From Prochlorococcus marinus XMU1410 (lineage in GTDB: Bacteria; Cyanobacteriota; Cyanobacteriia; PCC-6307; Cyanobiaceae): 64,000 nucleotides of DNA. Position numbers and translations under genes: made by a program. Shown here piece after piece: positions 59,221 to 64,000 of the stretch (positions within the stretch are counted from its first letter, which is position 1; every line of letters begins with the position of its first letter). The notes beneath the pieces were generated by a model. The model was not told the DNA's origin. It saw nothing but the letters and a program-made list of their open reading frames with translations, and made no database searches. Where the stretch lies: assembly GCF_017696085.1 (NCBI RefSeq), contig NZ_JAAORH010000001.1, positions 186,001 to 250,000 of the forward strand. Direction: 5' to 3'.

Positions 59221-59421
59221 CTAGTTTCCATTCCAATCTACTGAGAAACCTTGTAGTAATAGTGATTGGTTGTAAATTTGCAGAAGAATAACTAAGAAGA
59301 CTAAAAGTAGTAATCCTATTACTGTCATCACAGGAACTGCCCCCCAGCCAGGAACCACTTTCCCTTGACCAGAATTGCCAATCGCTTTTAAAAGACTTCC
59401 TAATGCTGTTTTTTGGCCCAT
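59221..59421 (-). CDS. psbH: Photosystem II phosphoprotein PsbH
   Basis: Single-span PSII subunit near the QB site that stabilises the PSII core. The 66-residue protein has the motif [15 protein letters not shown] before its membrane helix and a short lumenal tail. The N-terminal [11 protein letters not shown] stretch matches cyanobacterial forms. It is divergent from psbN across 80 bp holding a perfect palindrome, with its own terminator downstream. Confidence 0.96.
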
Positions 59422-59456
59422 GTTGAATTCACTAAATCGAATATTATTTCGCTATT

Positions 59457-59472
59457 GTATAAGAACTTATAC
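59457..59472. promoter_or_regulatory. Perfect palindrome in the psbH-psbN divergent promoter region
   Basis: GTATAAGAACTTATAC: two 7-bp arms around AA. It is 36 bp from the psbH start and 30 bp from the psbN start, where it would overlap or touch both promoters. It reads GTA-N10-TAC, two bases longer than the NtcA spacing, so it is not a standard NtcA site. Confidence 0.5.
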
Positions 59473-59501
59473 ATAAATTGTTTACAAACTTAGTAAAATT
59501 G

Positions 59502-59654
59502 ATGCAAACTTTATCATCCGCTCCAGATCCTGCAGTTTCTATAGCAGTAACAATACTGGCATTACTATTAGCTCTAACAGGATTCGGTCTATGGACTGCA
59601 TTTGGACCTAAAGCTGCAAAACTTACAGATCCATGGGATGATCATGATGATTAA
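59502..59654 (+). CDS. psbN: PsbN protein
   Basis: A 50-residue single-span protein, MQTLSSAPDPAVSIAVTILA at the start and FGPKAAKLTDPWDDHDD at the end, which matches PsbN. It is needed for PSII repair and assembly in plants and is not a stable PSII subunit. I translated it directly from 59502 to the TAA at 59654. Its position opposite psbH is the conserved plastid and cyanobacterial arrangement. Confidence 0.95.
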   Translation: MQTLSSAPDPAVSIAVTILALLLALTGFGLWTAFGPKAAKLTDPWDDHDD

Positions 59655-59762
59655 CTCCCTTTAAAGTATTTCAAAATTTTCCAAAAATACAAAAAGTAAA
59701 CCTTTTACCATAATTTAAATATAAATTTAATAGGATATAAATCTGTCAGCACTCGTAATTCC

Positions 59763-59891
59763 ATGCTTGCCCTTAAAATTTCTGTATACACAATTGTTTT
59801 TTTCTTCGTTGGAATCTTTCTTTTCGGCTTTTTAGCTAGTGACCCAACTAGAACACCTAATAGAAAAGATTTAGAAAGTCCTCAGGATTAA
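59763..59891 (+). CDS. psbI: Photosystem II protein PsbI
   Basis: A 42-residue single-span subunit bound next to D1 and CP43. I translated it from ATG 59763: [19 protein letters not shown], then [21 protein letters not shown], which is a classic PsbI sequence with a slightly longer C-terminus. It lies 108 bp downstream of psbN on the same strand. Confidence 0.95.
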
Positions 59892-59981
59892 ATATCCTTG
59901 ACTTGTTTCAAATTTTGTAAAAATACAATTTTTAGATATATTTTCTAATAACTTTATAACGTTTTTTTGCTTTTAAACGAA

Positions 59982-60593
59982 CTAAATAAATTTTATATAA
60001 GGTAGTTCTTTATATTTCATTTCTACTAAAGAAGATTTTTCAAGTAATGTTGCTGTAGCATCCCATTCTCCGGATAAAAACATTTTTTTTGAGCTCTCTT
60101 CGATCTCAAGATTGAAATTTAAATCTTTTGATTTTGCTAATGAATTTTTAAGATCAATTTCTAAAAGTAAAGATTGATTATTGCAATAGTTTTGTATTTC
60201 TTCTATGGATTTTTTAAGTAGCGTAAAACATGGAATTCCTATCGCAATACAGTTACTGTAAAAAATGTCGGCGAAACTCTCGCCTATGATTGCTTTTATA
60301 CCCCATCTCATAAGCGCTTGGGGGGCATGTTCTCTGCTGGAACCACATCCAAAATTGCTATTAACAACTAGTATTGAGGCATTTTTGTTTTCCTCTAGAT
60401 CAAAAGGATGCTTTCCTTTTAAAGTTTTTCTATCGTCCTCAAAAACAGATTCACCCAATGAATCAAAGTTAACACACTTCAAAAAACGCGCTGGAATTAT
60501 TCGATCTGTATCAATATCATTTCCAATCAATGAGATACATTGCCCGTTAATATTTGAAATTTTTCCAATTGGCGGGGTAAAGTCTGATTTCAT
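59982..60593 (-). CDS. leuD: 3-isopropylmalate dehydratase small subunit
   Basis: Swivel-domain subunit that works with LeuC to isomerise isopropylmalate in leucine synthesis. The 203 residues have the IDTDRIIPARFLK block, the substrate loop NFGCGSSREHAPQALM and the GESFADIFYSNCIAIG segment. Its ATG shares one base with the leuC stop, so the two subunits are translationally coupled for equal amounts. Confidence 0.96.
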   Translation of the reverse strand: MKSDFTPPIGKISNINGQCISLIGNDIDTDRIIPARFLKCVNFDSLGESVFEDDRKTLKGKHPFDLEENKNASILVVNSNFGCGSSREHAPQALMRWGIKAIIGESFADIFYSNCIAIGIPCFTLLKKSIEEIQNYCNNQSLLLEIDLKNSLAKSKDLNFNLEIEESSKKMFLSGEWDATATLLEKSSLVEMKYKELPYIKFI

Positions 60594-61999
60594 CAGTTGA
60601 TAAATTCTCTAACGTCACTGACTTTGCCATTAATTGCAGCAGCAGCAACCATTGCTGGACTCATGAGCAGTGTTCTTCCTCTGGGAGATCCTTGCCGACC
60701 CTTGAAATTTCTATTACTAGAACTAGCACTAACTTGATTACCTATTAGCTTATCTGAATTCATTGCTAAACACATTGAGCAGCCAGGCTCTCTCCATTGA
60801 AATCCAGAATCCTTAAATATCTGATCAAGACCTTCTTGTTTTGCTTCAGTGGCTACTTTTTCTGAACCTGGAACTGCAAATGCTTTGACATTCTTGGATA
60901 CTTTTTTGCCTTTTAATACTTTAGCTGCAACTCTTAAGTCACTGATTCTTCCATTTGTGCAACTACCTATGAAACAAACGTCTACAGGAGTATCTTTTAT
61001 TAATTGTCCAGGCTTGAAACTCATATATTCATAAGCCTCTTCTGCAACTAATTTGTCATTTGGGGATAATTCATCTAAAAGAGGGATTTGTTGATTAATG
61101 CTTATACTTTGGCCGGGAGTAATCCCCCAGGTTACAGTTGGTTCTACCTTAGAAGCATCTAATTTAATTACGTCATCATAAATTGAATTTTCATCGCTTT
61201 TTAATGATTCCCACCATCTAAGCGCTCTATCCCAATGCTCATTTTTTGGAGCATATAATTTATTTTTAATGTAACTAAAGGTCTTTGCATCAGGGTTGAT
61301 GTAGCCGCATCTTGCTCCTCCTTCAATAGACATATTGCATATCGTCATCCTTTCTTCCATTGATAATTCATGTATAGCAGGTCCTGCGAATTCATATGCA
61401 AAACCTGCTCCTGCCTTTACACCAAGTTTATTAATTATATGAAGGACTAAATCCTTAGCATAAACACCCTTAGATAATTTATTGTCACACCAAATCTGCC
61501 TCACTTTCAATTTGTTCATGGCTAAGGTTTGGGTAGCAAGAACATCTCTTACTTGACTTGTACCTATACCAAAAGCAATTGACCCAAAAGCTCCATGAGT
61601 TGAAGTATGAGAATCTCCGCAAGCGATTGTCATTCCTGGCTGAGTTAGGCCTAATTCCGGTGCTACTACATGAACTATTCCTTGATTACCACTACCAATA
61701 TTAAAAAATCTTATATTATGTTCTAAGCAATTCTTCTCAAGTGTTTCAATCATCTTTTCAGCGAGATTATCTTTGAAAGGCCTGCTCTGATTATCTGTTG
61801 GTACAATATGATCAACAGTAGCAACAGTTCTATCAGGGAATTTTACTTTTAATTTTTTGTCCTTTAAAGCACCAAATGCTTGAGGACTCGTCACTTCATG
61901 GATAAGGTGAAGACCAATAAATATTTGATCAGATCCTCCAGGAAGACTTGAAACCTTATGTAAATCCCAAACTTTATCAAATAGGGTATCTTGACTCAA
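60593..61999 (-). CDS. leuC: 3-isopropylmalate dehydratase large subunit
   Basis: Aconitase-type [4Fe-4S] enzyme of leucine synthesis. The 468 residues have the substrate loop [13 protein letters not shown] and the three cluster cysteines, one in [11 protein letters not shown] and two in CSMCLAMN, and end with [19 protein letters not shown]. Translation seems to start at TTG (61999). It is followed by leuD with a one-base overlap and preceded by cinA, 13 bp away. Confidence 0.96.
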   Translation of the reverse strand: MSQDTLFDKVWDLHKVSSLPGGSDQIFIGLHLIHEVTSPQAFGALKDKKLKVKFPDRTVATVDHIVPTDNQSRPFKDNLAEKMIETLEKNCLEHNIRFFNIGSGNQGIVHVVAPELGLTQPGMTIACGDSHTSTHGAFGSIAFGIGTSQVRDVLATQTLAMNKLKVRQIWCDNKLSKGVYAKDLVLHIINKLGVKAGAGFAYEFAGPAIHELSMEERMTICNMSIEGGARCGYINPDAKTFSYIKNKLYAPKNEHWDRALRWWESLKSDENSIYDDVIKLDASKVEPTVTWGITPGQSISINQQIPLLDELSPNDKLVAEEAYEYMSFKPGQLIKDTPVDVCFIGSCTNGRISDLRVAAKVLKGKKVSKNVKAFAVPGSEKVATEAKQEGLDQIFKDSGFQWREPGCSMCLAMNSDKLIGNQVSASSSNRNFKGRQGSPRGRTLLMSPAMVAAAAINGKVSDVREFIN

Positions 62000-62012
62000 T
62001 TTGTAAAAATAG

Positions 62013-63287
62013 TTACTTACTATTCGATAATAGGATTAATCGGAGGCTGTTCAAACACACATTTACACTTAGTCTTTGAATTTCTATTCGATTTCGTGTT
62101 GAGTTAAATAGTTTTTTTATATTAGTTATATGATTATTCGGTCCTGAAATTGAAATATAGACAAGTCCAACCGGTTTATCTTGACTCCCTCCTTTAGGAC
62201 CAGCTATGCCACTAATTGCTATTGCCCAATCTGCTCCTAATTTCTCTTTTACATTAATTGCCATGGCCTCACAAACTTCTTCAGAAACAGCTCCATATTT
62301 TGTAAGCTTTTCTTTAGAAATATTTAATAATGAATTTTTTAGTTCATTACTATAGGAAACAATACTACCTTGAAAAACTTGAGATGATCCTGATATTGAG
62401 GTTAGTGATGATGATAGAAGGCCTCCGGTGCAGGATTCAGCAAAAACAATAGTTTCGTTCCTCTTGGTTAATTCTTTTATTAAAACGCTAGGAAGAGTAT
62501 CATTATCCTCTCCAAAAATAAATTTTGAAAAATCTTTTTTTAATTTTTCTTTAATAGGTTTAATTATATTTTTTGCTTCTAGGTTATTCTTAGCTCGCGC
62601 GGTGATTCTGAGTTTAACCTCTCCTAAGTTTGCATATGGAGCAACGGTAGGGTTTTTAAGATTTAATAGATCATTAATTTTTTCAGCAACGCTTGATTCT
62701 CCAATACCCGCAAATTTAAGAGTATTTGAAAAAAAGGAATAATTATCTGAGAATTTGGTTTTAATGAAATCATACGCAGTCTCTTCCCACATAGTTTTCA
62801 TTTCACTGGGTACTCCTGGGAAAGTAAGGATAGTAAAATCTTTTACTGGTTCCCAAATCATTCCTGGGGCAGTGCCCCTAGGGTTATTAATAATTTGAGC
62901 ATTTTCTGGGAAGAAACATTGTTTCCTTAAGCTGGAGGAATCGTCCTTGAGCTTTGAGTATGAAAGTTTTTGTTTAATTTCATCCCATAAGAGGGGCCTT
63001 TCAAAAAGAGATACATTAAAAGATTTGGCTATTGCTTCAGTAGTTAAGTCATCTGGGGTGGGTCCCAAGCCACCAGTTGTAATTAGAAGATTACTTCTTT
63101 TAGATATTTCTTGAATTACTTTTATAATTCGATCATAATTATCACCGACAGTTGATTGTCTAAAGTGATTTAAGCCTAATTGAGATAACTGTTCAGAAAT
63201 CCATTGAGCATTTGTATTGATAATATTTCCTAAGAGTAGCTCTGTTCCGATAGAAAGAATTTCAACTCCCTTGGAGTTAGGACTCAT
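62013..63287 (-). CDS. cinA: CinA-family protein (NMN amidohydrolase / ADP-ribose pyrophosphatase type)
   Basis: A 424-residue, two-domain protein. The N-terminal molybdopterin-binding-like domain has [20 protein letters not shown] and the [13 protein letters not shown] loop; the C-terminal PncC-type domain has [19 protein letters not shown] and [12 protein letters not shown]. It recycles pyridine nucleotides through NMN deamidation in bacteria with both domains. Its ATG overlaps the glyA stop by four bases, suggesting coupling. Confidence 0.92.
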   Translation of the reverse strand: MSPNSKGVEILSIGTELLLGNIINTNAQWISEQLSQLGLNHFRQSTVGDNYDRIIKVIQEISKRSNLLITTGGLGPTPDDLTTEAIAKSFNVSLFERPLLWDEIKQKLSYSKLKDDSSSLRKQCFFPENAQIINNPRGTAPGMIWEPVKDFTILTFPGVPSEMKTMWEETAYDFIKTKFSDNYSFFSNTLKFAGIGESSVAEKINDLLNLKNPTVAPYANLGEVKLRITARAKNNLEAKNIIKPIKEKLKKDFSKFIFGEDNDTLPSVLIKELTKRNETIVFAESCTGGLLSSSLTSISGSSQVFQGSIVSYSNELKNSLLNISKEKLTKYGAVSEEVCEAMAINVKEKLGADWAIAISGIAGPKGGSQDKPVGLVYISISGPNNHITNIKKLFNSTRNRIEIQRLSVNVCLNSLRLILLSNSK

Positions 63288-64000
63288 TTAATTGATGCTT
63301 CAAGTTTGCCTTCATAAAGAGGAAAACGATTACATAAGGTTAATACTCTTTCTTTACATTGACTTTCAATCAGTGAATCGTCTGGGTTAAGTAATCTATC
63401 AGCAATAATTTCGCCAACTTCAGCAAAAGCATCTTCATTAAAGCCTCTAGTAGTTAAAGCAGCAGTTCCCAACCTTAGTCCGCTGGTTACAAAAGGTGAT
63501 TCAGGGTCAAATGGAACAGTATTTTTATTTGCAGTGATATTCACTTCACTTACAAGTAAGTCAGCAATCTTACCAGTCATATTGATACTTCTTAAATCGA
63601 GTAAAACAATATGGTTATCAGTGCCTCCACTAACGATATTAATACCTCTATTTATTAAAGTTGAAGCTAGAACTTTTGCATTTTTTATTACTTGTTGGGA
63701 ATAATTAACGAAATCTGGCTGCAAGGCTTCTCCAAATGCAACTGCTTTAGCGGCAATAATATGTTCTAAGGGACCACCCTGAGTTCCGGGGAAAACAGAT
63801 TTATCAAATTTCTTTCCAAATTCTGCATCTTTACACAAGATAAGTCCCCCTCTAGGCCCTCTTAATGTTTTATGAGTAGTTGTAGTTACTACATCACAAT
63901 ATGGTATTGGATTTGGGTGGAGTTTACTTGCTACAAGACCGGCGATGTGTGCAATATCAGCCATTAAGAATGCACCAACTTCATCTGCAATATTTCTAAA
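63284..64000 (-). CDS. glyA: Serine hydroxymethyltransferase, 5' end cut by window edge
   Basis: PLP enzyme that swaps serine and glycine with tetrahydrofolate, supplying one-carbon units; in cyanobacteria it also touches photorespiratory metabolism. The visible C-terminal ~238 residues include the PLP-lysine block [24 protein letters not shown] and [15 protein letters not shown]. The frame stays open to the window edge, upstream of an internal methionine at 63964, so the true start lies beyond position 64000. Its stop overlaps the cinA start (ATGA). Confidence 0.95.
   Translation of the reverse strand, partial: FRNIADEVGAFLMADIAHIAGLVASKLHPNPIPYCDVVTTTTHKTLRGPRGGLILCKDAEFGKKFDKSVFPGTQGGPLEHIIAAKAVAFGEALQPDFVNYSQQVIKNAKVLASTLINRGINIVSGGTDNHIVLLDLRSINMTGKIADLLVSEVNITANKNTVPFDPESPFVTSGLRLGTAALTTRGFNEDAFAEVGEIIADRLLNPDDSLIESQCKERVLTLCNRFPLYEGKLEASIK

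Noticed and set aside
59457-59472. NtcA binding site at the psbH/psbN palindrome
   Set aside because: The spacing is N10, not the N8 required for NtcA, although the half-sites match.

Overview
The window is a dense, AT-rich stretch of cyanobacterial core genome. It carries photosystem II genes (psbA, psbO, psbH, psbN, psbI), cp12, ntcA, crtR, a bicarbonate-uptake cluster and many cyanobacterium-only small proteins. Very low GC, short spacers, frequent gene overlaps, a PSII-rich gene set and no phycobilisome gene in view point to a high-light type Prochlorococcus. This is an inference from gene content and composition; I do not assign a strain. I see no insertion sequence, prophage, CRISPR array, rRNA gene or genomic island. 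There is one tRNA, tRNA-Leu(UAG). Both edges cut a gene: spoT on the left and glyA on the right.

Layout. 1-12.1 kb: spoT (3' end missing), an orphan double-ATPase ABC protein, rluD-rbgA, pgk, a secreted unknown, murG, and the minus-strand run cobD-like, pyrD, rnhA. 12.1-15.4 kb: the secE-nusG-rplK-rplA-rplJ-rplL cluster with an untranslated leader before rplJ. 15.5-22 kb: a ClpB-type disaggregase, enolase, and an ABC1/UbiB kinase with a small helical partner. 22-26 kb: a thioredoxin-reductase-like flavoprotein facing a SulP (BicA-type), SbtA, SbtB inorganic-carbon operon. 26-31 kb: hemB, a glyoxalase-fold protein, mutS2, obgE. 31-41 kb: cp12, a GST, an aspartoacylase-family enzyme, psbA with a long leader region, aroC, an Eda-like protein, ftsH, sat, psbO. 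41-47 kb: coaBC, DUF2555, ycf20, pyrB, a 3-methyladenine glycosylase, gatC, crtR, tRNA-Leu, a Ycf66-like protein. 47-58 kb: ileS, membrane unknowns, trmB, glmM, a TxlA-type thioredoxin, thyX-dcd and a degenerate CobO-like gene divergent from ntcA, then DUF3084 and a YqgF-like nuclease. 58-64 kb: pth, psbH/psbN/psbI, leuD-leuC, cinA, glyA.

Together the genes cover translation, carbon fixation and its redox and CO2-concentrating support, PSII assembly and repair (psbA with an FtsH protease), nitrogen control (ntcA), nucleotide, amino-acid and cofactor synthesis, and cell-wall precursors.

I found no wholly new multi-gene system. The best leads are: (1) the TrxB-like flavoprotein at 22.0 kb, which keeps its CxxC and FAD motifs but has lost both NADPH-binding motifs; (2) two neighbouring genes, the DNA glycosylase and crtR, with no ATG/GTG/TTG/CTG between an in-frame stop and their conserved domain, which points to AUA or another rare start; (3) a CobO-family protein without a P-loop, divergent from ntcA across a nested palindrome; (4) a perfect 16-bp palindrome between psbH and psbN; (5) an Eda-like protein that keeps the Schiff-base lysine but not the substrate arginine.
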